Source: Dicaeum eximium (lineage: Eukaryota > Chordata > Aves > Passeriformes > Dicaeidae). Taken from it: a DNA stretch of 64,000 nt. The notes beneath the pieces are model-generated. The model was not told the origin of the DNA. It was given only the letters and a program-made list of their open reading frames with translations, and ran no database searches. The stretch is from the NCBI GenBank assembly GCA_013396995.1, contig VWZP01004509.1, forward strand, positions 248,636 to 312,635. The letters are read 5' to 3'. Shown one piece after another: positions 51,417 through 64,000 of the stretch (positions are counted from its first letter, which is position 1; each line of letters opens with the position of its first letter). A program made the translations under genes and the position numbers.

Positions 51417-52873
51417 TGACAACTGACTGACAAACTTCCAGTAGAACTCACTGAAGTACAGCAGAAAATATTCTAAAACTAAAAAAAAAAGATTAGTGTG
51501 GAAATATTTTATCTTTGTTTTCTGCAGTTGCTGTGAAGATAAAATGAAAGGTTTTTAAATTTATGTAGTCCAAAAATGCATAGATACCACAGCCTCGGAT
51601 GCAGGTACAAGTTCTGTGCATTTTAGGAAAGGGAATGGAAGACTAGCCTTAATCTGATTTTCCAGGTTTTTAAAGCTTGCTATGACAGAAGCCATTATAA
51701 ACTAAATCAAAATTTAGCCCACCCCTAGAAAGCACTTTAAAATTAAACTTGTTTCAGAAGTCCCACAGAGCCCTGGGGCAGCTGGGTCTGAGGAGGACAT
51801 GTCCAAACACATAGCTCTGAGGAAAAAACATGATTCCTAGAGAGCCAAGCTATTAGGAAAAAACTCCATGTATGAAGAGCCTAGAATTCTTCATAACACT
51901 CCAAAGCTCAACAACACAGAGCCTGGAAGCTGTCATTCTGCTTTTTGGGTATCAGGCATCCATTTGGAGACGGGGATAGCAGTGGAGCACATGGAAATGC
52001 TCACAGTGTGCTCAACTGTAACTGAGATGATGGATAGCACAGGTCTTTGCCACAGGACCTGAACATTTCAGCTGCTATGGACCATTAGTACAAACACAGC
52101 TCTGGGTGCTCTGTCACTGACTAAAGTTGTGGTACCTGGAAAAGACTCATGCACAGCTCAGCCTTCTGCCTTAGGCACTGCCTCTAGGGGCACTGGCAAA
52201 CACAAATATAGGGAAGGAAAGAATACTCTGGTTTTTGGTTACATTGCAATTCTGTGTATGTTTGCATAATACACTTCCCATAGTATAATAACCCCTTAGC
52301 CTGTTCTTAGCTGTCTGCCTACAGCAGAGGATGAATAGTAGGATTAGAAATCTCCTTGTTGCAGTTTTGTTCCTTCTCTGCCATTTTTCTCAGCACTGTA
52401 CTTCTTTTCCTCTTCTGTACAAGAAAATAAAAGATGGAATACTTTTCCTGTTATCCAGCTATTCAGCTGAAAATAAGAGGATAATGACAGAATGATTCAA
52501 TGTCCATTTGGAAAGTCAATCAGAGTGAATTTTGATCTATTCTCAAACACTTACAAATGAGATGAAAAAAATCATTACATAAATCCTGATTCACAGTCCC
52601 TTTCAGTAATATGGACAGGCATTAAGTAAACATGACAAGATTTTTAAGGGAACTTCTAGCTCTTTAACAGTCATCAAATGAAATTTTCAAAGGTACCTAA
52701 GTATCTAATTCTCATTGGTGCTTATCTGCATCTTCATGAGCCTAAGTACCATTAAAAAAAATCCATCCTTTGATCATTATGAAGTGCGTAAGGAAACTCT
52801 CAAAAGCTTGTAAATAGCTGGCAGATATTCATTCAGAGGTGAAGAGGTAGGAGGTAGTAGATAGAACAAAATG
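51417..52873. other. unique non-coding DNA
   Basis: About 1.5 kb. An open frame at 51,868-52,062 has no splice or domain support. No repeat is recognised. Confidence 0.55.
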
Positions 52874-53205
52874 TCACAGAATCACAGAATCAGCCATGTT
52901 GGAAAACACCTTTGAGATCATTGAGTCCAAGCTATGACCTAACACCACTTGTCAACTAGACCATGGCACTAAGGCCGACTAGACAGGACTGGGGCCAACA
53001 CTCATCCCTGGGGAACACCACTGGAGACCACCTGCCGACTGTACGCAGCACCATTCACCACCTCTCTCAGGCCCATGGACTTGTCAGCATCTAAGTGGCT
53101 CAGCAGGTCACTAACTGCTTCCTCCTAGCTTACAGGGGAGCTATTCTGCTCCCTGTCCCCATCTGCCAGCTCAGGAGGCCAGTTGTCCTGAGGGCAACTT
53201 AGCTT
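52874..53205 (-). mobile_element. CR1 LINE fragment, minus strand, internally deleted
   Basis: The 3' end is at 52,874 ('tcacagaatcacagaatcag'). It is followed by 'ttgagtccaagctatgacc' and 'caactagaccatggcact'. At about 52,985 the sequence jumps to a part of CR1 that normally lies far upstream ('actggggccaacactcatcc', 'ctggggaacaccactgga', 'accattcaccacctctctc'). Near 53,085 it jumps again to 'aagtggctcagcaggtcact' and 'cctgctccctgtcccc'-like sequence. The order is right but large blocks are missing, so the copy carries internal deletions or a split 3' end. Confidence 0.85.
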
Positions 53206-53809
53206 ATTGTTGTAAACTGAGAGTTTTCATAAGTAGTTCAAAAAAACATGTCACTTCATAAATAATCTACTCTGTGTGTCAGAAAAAAAAAGGCTCATAT
53301 AATAAGTTATATAATATACATTTCCCCCTCCCCCCAAAGTCTTTTGTCTTATTTAGGCATAGACCCTAAATCATAGTATATTGTAGTGTTTATATTCCAC
53401 TTTCACTTACCATAAAGATGAAGGAGAAGAAAACAGAAAAAATTGTTTCCTGATTCCATTCAGTCTTTTGTAGTACATTTAGGCTATTGCAGTGACCATC
53501 TCTTGAATCCTTTAAGGGAGAAAACTTTTTCTTTTACATGTCCTGCTTCTTTGTGTTATATTTTTGAGACCATGTTTATGTCATTCTGCTTTCCCACAGC
53601 AGAAATGCTATTTTTTCTCAGAAGAGAATAAATTGTTCTTCCCAAAATTTCAATAGCTTACTTTCTGTCCAGAATTCAGCTAACTTTGTTTAAACTCCAT
53701 TTTTCCTGAAAGATGGAAGTGTATCAGTCTTCCAGATAGCATTTAGAAATGACATGTCACTTCCTGCATATTCCTTAAATTTAGGGAAATTAAATTCTCT
53801 TTGCCAACA
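53206..53809. other. unique AT-rich DNA
   Basis: About 600 bp. A C-rich run lies near 53,322-53,337. Nothing else is recognised. Confidence 0.6.
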
Positions 53810-54363
53810 TGCTGGTTTGGGCTGGGATAGAGTTAATTTTTTTTCACAGTGGCTGGTGTTGTGTTGAGCAAAGTGTTAATAATTTAGAGATATTTTTGTT
53901 ACTTCTGAGCAGGGCTTACACAGAATCAAGACCTTTTCTGCTTTTGGTACTGCTGCACTGGCGAGGAAGTTGGGAGCTCTTGGGAGGCTGGGAGGAGACA
54001 CAGCTGGGACAGGTGACCCCAACTGACCAAAGGGACATTCCAGACCATGTGACATCACGTCAGTATATAAACTGGGGGAAAGAAGGAGGAAGGTAGGGAC
54101 ATTTAACTTCCCAAGTGACTGTTGCACACGATGGGACTGTCTTGGAGATGGCTGAACACCTGCCTGCCATGGGAAGCAGTGAATTCATTTCTTGGTTTTA
54201 TTACTTGTGTGTGTGACTTTTGCTTTCCCTAGTAAACTGTATTTATCTCAGTCCATGGGTTTTCTACCTTTTACCCTTCTGGTTCTCTCCCTGATCCAGC
54301 TGGTGGGGAAGTGATTGAGTGGCTGTGTGTGGCTTGGTTGCTGGCTGGGGTTAGACCAGTCCA
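53810..54363 (+). mobile_element. solo LTR of an avian endogenous retrovirus
   Basis: A 554-bp element bounded by TG and CA. It shows the ordered landmarks of a common avian LTR family: 'tgctggtttgggctgggata', 'gagttaatttt', 'ttacacagaatcaag', 'ggacaggtgaccccaactga', 'gaccatgtgacatcac', TATA box TATATAA at 54,064-54,070, 'ggagatggctgaacacctgc', an A-rich poly(A)-signal region near 54,230 and 'ggttgctggctggggttaga' at the end. The flanks CCAACA (53,804-53,809) and CCAAAA (54,364-54,369) look like a 6-bp target-site duplication with one change. That length would fit an ERVK-type integrase, but the class is not certain. It has no internal viral genes. Its TATA box could in principle still act as a promoter. 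Confidence 0.9.
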
Positions 54364-55624
54364 CCAAAATTCAATATCATTCAAGGATAAACAAAACTAA
54401 ATTAAAATCAGTGTGCTAGGGAAAAAAGAGGGAAGAAAATAAAAACTATGTTTGATAGATTGCATCAACAAAGTTCCAATTTACTCTCTGCTCTTATCAT
54501 GCACCTATAATGCTTTGTTTCATTACACCTGGACGCTGATTCTTCTTGGATAAAATTTCCTGGCTCTGTAAGTGAAAGAAATTACTTTTTACAGTTAGTG
54601 TGAGAAGTTATGGTTATGGTGGTAGACAACAGAAAATAAAGAAAGGAAGAGTCTGAAGTCATCACTGAGGAGAAATAGAAACCTTTTAATTACACAAACC
54701 CACAATGTAGTTATAATCATGGATTGCAAACTTCGGCTTCCTGGCACAAAAATCAAAACAAAAGCTGACTTCAGCTGCTCACTTATAAGCACCAAGTGCC
54801 TCGTGGGACCTGCTGAAACATCAGCATGAATTTTGCAGATACAGTGCAGAACCTGTGGGAAACTCACTCTCTCCTGGGTATCTATTTGGAGACTCAGCAG
54901 TAGACCTCAGAGCACCTAAGAGGCACTAGATAGATACCCTCAGGCTATGGAAGAAAGTCTCAGGAGTCTTAAGTGCTGGCAAATTCTGCAAATTTTCCTT
55001 CTGACAGGAAACTCTCGCAACGCACTCAAATTGGGATGAAACCTGAGAGCCTTAATGATGTCAGAGGAGGCAGAAGAAACAGAGATGCGTAGGATTTTTC
55101 TGAAACTAAATAAAACCTTCTAAAAACTGACTCAAAAGAAGGAGTCTTAATTAAATCTGAAGCGTTTGTGATATTGTTTATAGTAACTTATAGAATCAAT
55201 TTGGGTTTTGTAAATGTGACAGAAAAGAGATTGAGAGTAGTTAAACCTCATATAAATCAGTTTAGACTTAGAAAATAAATAAAATGTTTTTCTTGGACAG
55301 ATAGTAGAACAGAAATTCTACTTTTCCTATAATTAATTCTGTGTTGAGAAGTACAGTATTTTACATACAAAAAAAAAATTAGTAATAAAATATGGAATAT
55401 TCAGCTTCTTCTCTAAACTCTCTTTTTTATGAGATCATCCAGGCCTAAGGTTAGACATTAACAGCAAAGACACTAAACCGTTTGTGCTTATAATGGGATG
55501 ATAGATTCACTACTGTAGGATTAGTAGAATTAGTAATGGATTAGTAATAGTGGAATTAGTAATTAATTTGCAACTGAAGAATGTTTTTAAAACATCTCTA
55601 TCTGCATTTAAATAACTGATTCTT

Positions 55625-55667
55625 TGACTATGCTGTCTTTATTGACTATGCTGTCTTTATTGACTAC
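55625..55667. repeat. 18-bp tandem repeat, about 2.4 copies
   Basis: The unit 'tgactatgctgtctttat' starts at 55,625 and 55,643, with a partial third copy from 55,661. The two full copies are identical. Confidence 0.93.
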
Positions 55668-58600
55668 ACAAAGCTTCTCTTCAGGCTACAAGAAAGAGAC
55701 AAATACAAGGCCAGGGATTTATTTCATTTTACATAAAACTTCTTCAGTATCTACTTTGCATGTTTTACAATTCAAAATTAACAGTTTCTCTAATCTTCTA
55801 GTCTTTGACAAGTACAAAATACAATGAAATTATTTTCCACTTTTTACAAAACTGTTTATATTACTTCAGATAGCTATTATTTAAATACTATTCTAAATAC
55901 CAGTAAAAACAAATTAAAGCTAATCTTATGCCTAAATCATCTCTATAGACTCATTGTCAAGATAACTACATTAAACTTCCAAAATTTTGAACTGGAAAAC
56001 AATTTACTACAAAGTGACAAAAAATCTGGGGGCAAGGAGAAACTCTAGGTATGAACTACTGCCAGAGGATGAATGATTGTATCTGCAGGAATTTTTAAAA
56101 GTGGAGGTGAAAATAATAAAAAAAAACCCAAAACTTTAGAATACATAGAACTTTTTACTAATAGTATACCTAAAAGTAATCTGACAGATAAGTTTTATTA
56201 GCACTAAAACAAATCATGTGAAACTATGAATATTTTTTCTTTACAAAGGAATCAAAAAAGATGCTAAGAAGCCAAAATATTACAGCTAAAGTGACATTCT
56301 GATGCAAATGTATTAATTAGGTGTCTTTAAAAAGAAAATATTTTTACTTAAGCAACCAAAAATCTTTCCTGTGCTTGTGGTATCTATCCAGCCTTTTCTA
56401 CTTAAACTCATTTTAATGTCTGACTAATTGATAGTCAAGCACAAAATTAAAGTCTCACACTCTGTCTTGCCAATTCAAGGCATACATAAAATTTGATTCA
56501 AACAGAATAAGCCGCCACAGTTTATATTAGAAAGATGTCAAAGTCCTAGGCCTTTTCTGATAAATAATTCCAGCATTTACAATGAAAGGAGAACAGCAGA
56601 GCAATTACAATTTGTCTGGCATCAGTCTGTTCAAAATTCCTTCGAAGGCACGTTGAGAGGGAAGTCTGCAGCACAGTCCCCCAGGAGGCATTGGCATGTT
56701 TCATTATGACAGCCCTTGGCAGCTCATCAGTTCTACTCAGGAAGTGATCGGCCCCTTCCAGCAACCAAACTAATTTGTTTCCTATTCCAGCTTTTTAGAT
56801 TCCACACCCTCTGGCCTTGTTCTTTTCTCTCCAATGCATCCAAGGCAAACAATCCCATCTGGGCTGTCCAAGCCAACCCTTATCAAAGGGCAAATGTGCA
56901 CCATACCCAACATCACCGACTGTGCTGCTGTGAACACAAGAACTTGAAGGGAAAAGAGATGGCAACCACTTACCTTGATGGTTAAAGATTGTTCACTAAA
57001 CTGCATAAACACCTGTTAAATGGTTTAGGAGGAAAGCAGGCTTGACAGGTATTTTTAACGTTGTTCTTTTTTAGTGAAATGTGTCTCATTAAATTGATCA
57101 CTTTTTCAGCCTTTCAGCACAAACTTTGAGCTACCTTCAGAACAGTGCTCTATGAATGGAGAGTCTTGATATCTTTCTTCATTTAAATTTTGATCAGTCT
57201 GAATGTAATTTCTATTATGCTTCCTTAGCTACATTCTGGATTAAATTACATTGATTTGTACCCACTTGATGTTAAGTATGCAGGTGCAACTAAGCCACAA
57301 CACTAAGTTTCTGTACTGAAATAAGAAACTTTGAGTAAGTAATCTTTCACTGATATTGCCACAAAGAAAATTGTCTGCCTGTAGCCAAATAAAGATCATG
57401 AGATGCCCCTCAAGAATGGTTTGAAATTCAAAACATTCCTGTCAAAATAGACAGGAATCCTGTTCAGTCTCATTTTCCTTGATTAGTAGGATATAAGAGC
57501 TTAGAACGTGGGATAACATTCATTGTGAAATACCTGTCCCCGAGAAATCAATAGTAAATGCTTGTCCCTAATATTGCAATTTTACTTAAGGTCTTTGTAT
57601 GTTTTCATTATCTTCTGGTTAATTTTAACAGATTATTCCAAAAATAGCTATTTTTACCCAAAAGTTATAGAACTAACCATGAGAAATGCTACAATCATAA
57701 TTCATGCAAGAATACTGACCACTGTTAATATTTGTTGCTGTTGCTTGGAATTGTTAATGGATCTAATGAAGGTGGTGGAGACAGTACAGTAGATCATATC
57801 TCGTTTTTGTGATCTGGGAACAGGAGCTTCTGTGCTACTTCTGAGCCTTTCCCTTATTATAGCACATTTATATGGTTTTTTCTCTGTAACTTCCATAACT
57901 GTATTTAGTAGATTCACTGATAAATTTCTGGTCTGTGCCAAGAAGACACAAAAGAAACATGATAATTCACACTCATGTAGTGTTTAATTTAAATCTAGCA
58001 GTGCAGCTGCAGCTATCTGCACAGTTATGTTGTCTGATCATAGGAGAAGAGGAGGAGGCTTAGCTGGAGCCTGAGTTTGAGAAAGGAACATGATCCTGCA
58101 CAGGGATGAAGGATTTTCTGCCAAAAAGGTCTCTAAAATGGCATTCCCTGGGTGTATCTTTCTCTTGGCACTCTGGTAATTAAGGAAGCACACACAACAG
58201 GTGGGGCAACAACTAAAAATGAAACACAAACGTATGATCTACCGTAGCCAATTGAGAATTCAACAATACTTTACCCAGTCCCAATGAAACTCCTCTTAAG
58301 AATGACATGGATTTAAAAAAAAAAGCAACAAAACTGCAGAACCTACCAAGCCTTATTGTCAATGCTTTTATTTTTGTTGGGTTTTTTCTCACTAAGTATC
58401 TGTTTTATTGATACAGCTCTTTGAAAGTGAGAGCTGCTCAATTCCACATGGAGACCACAATCATTAATCATGAACATGACAGCAAAGCTCCTTAGACCAT
58501 AGGCTGCACCTTCCTCTGGATGTAATGCAGACATCCAGAGAATAATAGACAGCATCACAAGTCCTAAGTCTTTTGACTTGTTATATAATCTCTCTAGGTA

Positions 58601-59546
58601 TAAATGTTGCACAATAATAATCAAAACTCTTTTCTTTACACAGATGTAATTTTACCTTCTTTACAGGGCCCTGTTTAGCTCTATGAACTTTGAAATCTCA
58701 ACTCAAAAAAAAAATTGTAATCATTAATCATTTACAGAAAATATTTTTCACCAACATTTCATTTCTTTCTGTGCTAACATCCTGTTACTCTCCTCTCAAT
58801 GCTACAACAGCTTTCCCTTGTACAGGAAACATTCAAAATGAAAAGGTAGGTCAGAAATAGAAACAGCAGCAGCAGTTCAGCTCACCCAAAGCTGCACAAT
58901 TTGGCATAAATTATTTTATTGTCATAGATCTGTGCTGTGTACTGCAAACCACCCTTCACCCTCAATATTGTAGTGCCAACCTTAACTATTTAGGAGGAGC
59001 TTTAGTCTCTGAATTCTCATCTAAAGATCCCATATTTTGATTAAAAAATTGTTAATTTAACCAGTATTTCTAAGCTTTGATGCATCATTTTAAATTTAAA
59101 TGATCTATTTATCTGTCTAAACAAATGCATCATGATTCAAAATGTTGGTCTGTGTTTATAAACAGTACAACAGTCTCTGGTTTTTCTCTTCTGTGACAAA
59201 TGTGGCAAACCTTAACATGATAAGAGGGAGAAAGACAGAATGCAATAACATGATCAAAGCAGTGATGGAAAAGTAATAGTGTTGTGTGGTTACTGTCAGC
59301 AACCTGATTTCAAGGGAAAGTTCTCATTAAATGCCTGAATCCAGTTAGAGCATATTAGCAGAAAGAGATTCCATAGAAAAAAAAAATCTCAGAGAACCAT
59401 GATTATAGGCTGTGCATCTAAATTCTGGAAAATAAAAATGCAATAATAAGTCTTATTTATTCACAGGTATGTAGAATCCCACTATGCAGACAGTTGCCAA
59501 TACAAGATTCACATATAGGATTATAACACATTCTTTTAGGTCTCTA

Positions 59547-59585
59547 TTCTTTAGAAAGAAAGACTCTTTCTTTAGAAAGAAAGTC
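59547..59585. repeat. direct repeat, GAAAGAAAG-type
   Basis: Two adjacent copies of 'ttctttagaaagaaag' separated by a few bases. Each copy is also partly self-complementary (CTTTCTTT / AAAGAAAG). Confidence 0.85.
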
Positions 59586-59605
59586 ATAAGGTTGTCCTTA
59601 TGACT
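59582..59605. repeat. perfect inverted repeat (10-bp stem, 4-base loop)
   Basis: 'Agtcataagg', a TTGT loop, then 'ccttatgact'. The two arms are exact reverse complements. Confidence 0.92.
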
Positions 59606-60446
59606 CATGTAGATTTGGTCATATAAACTGATCTCCAATCATCTGTTTTCTAAAGTAACTTTCTGCATTATAATAACTAAAATAAATGCAACACTTGGAA
59701 AACTATAAAGCTGTGAAATATGCAGTAATCTCTTTGTAGCTTGCTCAGATTTTGCTCTAAATACACTATCTACCACATCCAAGATCTTGTCAAACATCCA
59801 GCACTGTTAAACGTAAAAAGACAGAAATAGCAGCACTCCAAGAGGTCTGATTTTTTTTCACATGGTGTTCTGGCAGCTCAGCTGAAGGGGCAATGACCAC
59901 GTACTGCCATGGCACCAAAGGCAGATAAACAAAATTTCACCCTGTATCTACAACTGTATCACATTTTTCATTTATTGTCAGAAAGACTGAAAACAACTGA
60001 AACAGTTTAAAATTTTATTTAGAACCTAGCTTTTCTTTTTAAATAATTATTTAATTATTTCTTGAAAATTGAAAATGAATTCTGAATGTAAATAAAAACA
60101 GACATTGAATATCTTGTAAAACGTTTAGGAGTCAAGGAGGAGGAGAAGGTTCATAGCTCTTCTCAGATTCTGGGATTATTTTCCATCTCTCTTAAAATCT
60201 TTCCTATGGCATTTTTGACTAATCATTTCAGTCTGTTCATTGCATCCTTCTGTGAATTTTTTTTTTTTAAGTATTAGCAGTCTCCAGCTGTTCTAAAATT
60301 CTATGATTAATATTAAAAGCACTGGATCATATAAAATCTTAGTGGATCCTAATTAAGATGCTATCATAAATAGTTTGAAAACGACTGAATTAAGGAATCT
60401 GTGTTAAAAGAGATTTTCACGTACTGTCAATAGCTTTGCATTATAG

Positions 60447-61071
60447 TCATAGAATATGATAGAATCACATAACATATGGAGATGGAAGGGATCCATCAGG
60501 ATCAGCAAGTCCAGCTCCTGGCCCTGCACAGGTCTACCCCAAGAATCAAACCATGTGTCTGAGGGCATTGTCCCAATGATTCTTGAGCTCTGCCAGTCTT
60601 GCTGCTGTGGCCACTACCTTGGGGAACCTGTTCCAGTGCTCATGCTGGGTGAAAAATATTTTCTTGATATCTACCCTAAACCTCCCTAATAGTTTAATAT
60701 CTTTTTCTATTCCGGCACCCAAAACTGTACACAATATTCAAGGTGGTGCTGCTCCAGCTCAGAGCAGAGTGAGACAATCCCCTCCCTTGCCTGCTTGGTG
60801 ATGCTGTGCCTGATGCACCCCAGGACAGGTTCACCCTCCTGGCTGCCAGGGCACTGCTGGCTCATGTTCAAGTGCCATCAACCAGGACCCCCCCAGGTCA
60901 CTTTCCACGGAGTTGCTCTCCAGGCTCTCATTCCCTGATCTATACACACAACCAGGATTGCCCTGTGCCAAGTGCAGAATGCAGCACTTGACCCCGTTAA
61001 ACCTTGTATGGTTGGTGATTGCCCAGAACTCCAATTTGATGAGGTATCTCAGCAGGGGCTCCCTGCAAAGT
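60447..61071 (-). mobile_element. CR1 LINE fragment, about 625 bp, minus strand
   Basis: The longest CR1 copy in the window. From its 3' end at 60,447 the plus strand reads 'tcatagaatatgatagaatc', 'ggaagggatccatcagga', 'ccttggggaacctgttccag', 'tattttcttgatatctaccc', 'caaggtggtgctgctccagc', 'ctgctggctcatgttcaagt', 'catcaaccaggacccccc' and 'gcccagaactccaatttgat'. This is CR1 3' UTR followed by the reverse of the C-terminal part of its reverse-transcriptase ORF. The frame is broken by indels. Several short open frames here are CR1 relics. Confidence 0.93.
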
Positions 61072-64000
61072 AAACTTCTACCTCAATGTAATTAGAGTAC
61101 CATCATTTAAACTCTTCCTGATTTTTAATGTAAATCCTTTGTCAACTAGTTCTATTCAGTCATCACTTGGCCCTGCAACCAAAGAATTATAGATTGAGCC
61201 AGCAAACAAGCTGTTACAACCATCTGAGTCTCACCTTTTCACTGCTCCCTTCTCCTAGATTACAGTGCAGTAAACGCCCATACCTTGACAAATAACTACT
61301 CATGATATCACTTCATTTCAGTGACATGCATCTTGTTCCATTGAGATCACTCAAAAAATGCTTTTAATCTTGCTGGTTTGGTCAAAACATGCTCTACTTT
61401 AATTCTCCTGCTGGCTACAGCCTTATAAAGTTGATACAGTTGCCTCATTTTTAGGCTCTTGAATGATTTAAGATTTCCACACATTTCCACCCTTGTCTTC
61501 TTCACCTATATTATCTTTCTTATCTCTAATCTCACAGAATCCAAATTACCTCTCTTTGGGAGTTGAACATGTCATCATTCTCGCTTTCTTAAAATATTCT
61601 CAGTACTAACTTCTACGTATAGTCTTATTAGAAAGGAAGTAATAATAAATATATACATATAGACACAGTTTTTGATCTTCACAAGTGTACACAAAAATTA
61701 CTTAAATGACCCCATAATTGTACTTAACTTCTTTCCATGCAGTCAATATAAATTTTATTGGTTTTTTTACCAAATCTAAATGCAGTTTTGCAGTTCTTTT
61801 CAAGAAATAATCACATGTATGTAAGTTCATCTTTGTTGACTTTTTGAAAAGAGAATATTGTTTGCAAAATTCACCTAATCAGATTGGAAATAATGCATGT
61901 ACCTGTGGAAGTGATTAGCATATGCAACAAATACCCAGGAAAAGTACAGTTCCCATACATTCCTCATTCTAGAAATCTCAGAGCTATTTTGGTATTCTTC
62001 TAGAAACAAACAATTTACTCTGCAGTTCCAAGTTTGATGAGCAATTCTACTACCTAGGTATTGATTGTGTCTTTTACTTCACAAACTTTAGATGTATGTT
62101 TCCTCCCAAAATGTAAATACATCAGTCCACACCTCACAGCTATAGTCATGAAGATTTCAAGGAAACAATAAAACAGTGATTAAAAGTAATATATTTCACT
62201 GCAGTTCACCATGCATATGATACACAGGGTATGTTTTAACTTGATAAAACAACCAACTTATTTCTGTCTTTGGATAATATCAAATGTCTATTAATACCAC
62301 AGCTATTCCAAATGCATGAATCCACTGTGGTTTTCTTTAGAAACAGTTTTTTCAGGGTAAAGTTTTTAACTGGGCTGATAGTGGAATAGTCACAAAAGTT
62401 TCAGCTAGCAGATCAGTGGGTCACATCTAGAGGAGAGAATTTTCACTGTAGCTGGCTTCAGAACTAATCTCAGAGCTAATTCTCTAAATTTTATTCTGTT
62501 TTAAGCTCTAGTCTCACCTTTCCATTGGTAAAATAAATGGAAACATAAATCAAACTTGTATTATAAATCTTTCTCATTTTTCTTGGACCTGGAGTCTAGC
62601 AAGAAGGCAAACTATAGATTTCTGAAGGTTATTCAAAACTTGTTTGTGAGTTATGAACTAGGTTTTTTCAGTTTCCAAGCTAAGTTCTGTTGTACAGCAG
62701 CAATGTGGATAAAATGGATAACTGATAGCTGTTTCTTTCTTCTGATACAAAAATAACCTTTCTCTCCTCCTGTGAGATATTTGCAACTTATTGAAGCAAA
62801 TAGCTGACTCCTATAAAATATATTTTGCATCATGATTTTCCAGGGTCATTCCATAAGCTATGAAATCAGAAAAATACAAGAGCTTTACAGATCTTCTCAC
62901 TTGTTTCAAAATCAACAATAGCGATTATATTTTATCAACTTTGCAAGGTGGCTTTCAACAGGCCTAATGTTCCAGTGTGTAATTATGTCGTTCAGTTTTG
63001 TTTTCTTTCTCTTTAAAGTATTTGAAAAGTGACATATAGTGAATTTCAAAGCTGATGAAATCTTGGCCCTAAAATGAACACAAAACTCCCACTGATTTCA
63101 GCAGGTCTCAGAATGTCATTAATGCCTTTTAAGAACTATTATCCCAATAATGTAATATAAACCAGATATTAAAGATATTAATAAAAAGGTATTTTTAATA
63201 AATTACACTTTTCACAAATCTTTAGAGAAGCACAAGTTCTGGCTTTTGTTTCTCAAGAGTCTAAAAGGCAGGTTCTAAAACTATTCAGTTTAATGGCAGA
63301 ATCCACATCACCTCCCCTGTACTTGGGGATGAATGGTAATATTTAATGAAATAATAAAATTATTAGTGGCATAAAACTGTTATTTCATTCTGGATTGGGA
63401 TAATAGCTTATTTTAAAATGGAAGAAAATATTCAAGAAGTTCTCAAAAATGTGTCTTTTCCCTTTCATTTCTCTTAATAATTAACTTGATGGTACTAAGA
63501 GCTTAGCCCTAAAAAGATAAAATAGCATTAAATTTATTTGCAGTGCTTGACAAAAAGTAGTGAGCATATTGAGCCCTTTTTTCTTCCTCTAAAAATCAGA
63601 ATATATATAAATTCTCACCCAGACCCATACCTTAAACTTCTGAGATTTTTGTTTCCAAAATTGAGACTCCCTTCTCAGATAAAATCACAGAGAATCAACC
63701 ATGGTATTTTTCACTGTGTTTGTCACAGACAAATTGGCCATCCAAGAATTTCTTTTCATGTAAACACTTTTCTAAAAATGAAGATCAGTCTAAATGCCAA
63801 CATCCTTCACGTGAAGGTGACCACTGATTTAGCCAGCTCTGACCTATGGAGGAAGGCTCTTTTCCTATTCCCATAAAATCATCTAACCTATGACATCATT
63901 TATGTCTTCAAAGCACAGTAATGCAGGGTTACCTTGTCCTGACAGTAAATTCGGGGTGCATTTTCAACCAGCTCTTATTTTTGACAATTTGTTGAGACAA
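61072..64000. other. unique AT-rich non-coding DNA
   Basis: About 2.9 kb up to the window end. An open frame at 63,538-63,876 (112 codons) has no splice, domain or composition support. No repeat is recognised. Confidence 0.55.

Larger units (their letters stand above)
54364..60446. other. unique AT-rich DNA with small repeats
   Basis: About 6.1 kb. It contains an 18-bp tandem repeat (55,625-55,667), a perfect inverted repeat (59,582-59,605) and local direct repeats around it. The block 56,640-56,960 is less AT-rich, with open frames on both strands but no supported exon. No transposable element is recognised. Confidence 0.5.

Noticed and set aside
53809..54127. 95- and 83-codon open frames
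   Set aside because: They fall inside the second solo LTR.
54780..54860. Minus-strand acceptor/donor pair ('cccacag' ... 'ataa|gtgagc')
   Set aside because: The enclosed frame is short, no partner exon was found, and pairs of this quality occur often by chance.
60285..60310. 'attctatgatta' resembling a CR1 tail
   Set aside because: No CR1 3' UTR sequence precedes it; a single octamer match is expected by chance.
60456..61095. Overlapping open frames on both strands
   Set aside because: They are inside or at the edge of a minus-strand CR1 copy.
1..64000. Bacterial-type systems, CRISPR arrays, tRNA or rRNA genes
   Set aside because: No regularly spaced repeats, cloverleaf-like sequences, rRNA motifs or closely packed open frames are present, and the repeats are avian.

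Overview
The window looks like AT-rich, gene-poor nuclear DNA from a bird. The main evidence is at least nine fragments of CR1 LINEs, several ending in the octamer-type CR1 tail (ATTCTATG or ATTCTGTG, often repeated), together with two well-formed solo LTRs of avian endogenous-retrovirus families. A passerine or other neoavian is likely, but this rests on remembered repeat sequence, not a database search. There is no bacterial or phage gene organisation, operon, tRNA, rRNA or CRISPR. The longest open frames (about 130-140 codons) are close to the number expected by chance at this base composition.

Layout. 1-9.6 kb: unique AT-rich DNA with two CR1 3' ends. 9.6-15.5 kb: an internal CR1 piece, an old L2/MIR-like tail and a longer CR1 copy. 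15.5-24.2 kb: unique DNA, a probable minus-strand LTR remnant (about 18.85-19.48 kb), a possible plus-strand exon at 21,978-22,106, microsatellites and another CR1 end. 24.2-45.3 kb: about 21 kb with no CR1 copy I can recognise. It holds the best gene candidates: a minus-strand exon at 34,106-34,198 encoding a membrane-spanning segment, and a phase-compatible downstream exon at 32,309-32,534 that could encode its cytoplasmic tail. 45.3-61.1 kb: repeat-rich, with four CR1 fragments (one plus, three minus) and two solo LTRs (50.2 and 53.8 kb, both plus). 61.1-64 kb: unique AT-rich DNA.

Overall this reads as intergenic or intronic DNA. If the two minus-strand exons are real, the window holds the 3' part of a gene for a single-pass membrane protein that I could not identify. 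I found no clear previously undescribed system. The most useful leads are the paired candidate exons, the long repeat-free interval around them and the unassigned plus-strand exon candidates.
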